From assembly GCA_005778835.1 (NCBI GenBank), contig SXMG01000128.1:1-36071 (forward strand): a stretch of 36,071 bases of DNA, in the 5' to 3' direction. Under the pieces are notes generated by a model that saw only the letters and a program-made list of their open reading frames with translations, had not been told where the DNA came from and did no database searches. Positions 35,736 through 36,071 of this stretch are shown in pieces (position 1 is the stretch's first letter; each line of letters begins with the position of its first letter). A program made the position numbers and the translations under genes. This DNA is from Actinomycetota bacterium. GTDB lineage: Bacteria; Actinomycetota; Actinomycetes; Actinomycetales; Microbacteriaceae.

Positions 35736-36071
35736 CGCGTCGCACACGGGTGCTGCTGATCGACCGCTCGACGGTCGACGGGTGCTCGTGGTCGACGACG
35801 ACCCGACGCTGCTCGAGATCGCGGCGGCCTACCTCACCGCCGCGGGCAGCGTCGTCGACGTGGCGCCCGACTCCGTGACGGCCCTCGAGCTCGCGAGTGC
35901 GCGGCCGCCCGACCTCGTGGTGCTCGACCGCATGATTCCCGGCGTCGACGGCCTGACGGTGGCGCGTCGGCTGCGCGAAACCTCGGCCGTGCCGATCATC
36001 ATGCTCACGGCGCTCGGCGAGCCCGAACACCGCATCGAAGGTCTCGAGGCGGGCGCCGACGACTATCTCAC
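35728..36071 (+). CDS. Response regulator receiver domain protein (truncated by window end)
   Basis: GTG 35728; RVLVVDDDPTLLEIAAAYLTAAGSVVDVA; PDLVVLDRMIPGVDGLTVARRLRE; VPIIMLTALGEPEHRIEGLEAGADDYL. Confidence 0.92.
   Translation, partial: MADASHTGAADRPLDGRRVLVVDDDPTLLEIAAAYLTAAGSVVDVAPDSVTALELASARPPDLVVLDRMIPGVDGLTVARRLRETSAVPIIMLTALGEPEHRIEGLEAGADDYL

Noticed and set aside
1-36071. CRISPR arrays, transposases, integrases, prophage genes, toxin-antitoxin pairs or known defence systems
   Set aside because: None seen; gene content is housekeeping or metabolic throughout.

Overview
The window is a dense, high-GC actinobacterial chromosome segment; gene content and order suggest a Microbacteriaceae-like member of the Micrococcales. 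It runs through the rplK-nusG-secE-tRNA-Trp region, an aminotransferase, a LysE exporter, lsr2, an ABC transporter with a NarL-type two-component system, and murB with two MaoC/Had-like dehydratases. Next come an APH-like kinase, a tRNA-Met/tRNA-Thr pair, a maltodextrin locus (two GH13 enzymes, ABC permeases and a lipoprotein SBP), an M23 peptidase, an inositol-monophosphatase-like gene abutting tRNA-Tyr, a LacI regulator, a lytic transglycosylase, yajQ, and cardiolipin synthase. The segment ends with a ferredoxin reductase, a menaquinone cluster (prenyl synthase, menG, menF, menD) with PPK2, and a thioredoxin-lipoprotein/CcdA/response-regulator group. No mobile element, CRISPR array or phage was seen. 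The most notable signals the ORF track does not explain are: (i) a 27-codon peptide gene (MDNDNETIGGYAVPVDPMDMLQCESCQ) with its own promoter, a perfect palindromic operator, a strong SD and a hairpin terminator; (ii) a 7-mer, AGCATCC/GGATGCT, hand-counted at 28 copies spread evenly over both strands, including two inverted pairs in intergenic regions; (iii) a recurrent TAGACT-like -10 element placed 6-7 nt before RTG starts, implying many leaderless mRNAs; (iv) a tRNA-Tyr whose encoded CCA overlaps the start codon of the next gene; (v) a tRNA-Thr(GGU) with C at position 37; (vi) related palindromes in front of the ABC operon and its two-component system; (vii) three convergent gene pairs sharing an exact CTAG stop overlap. 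All counts were made by eye and no database search was run.
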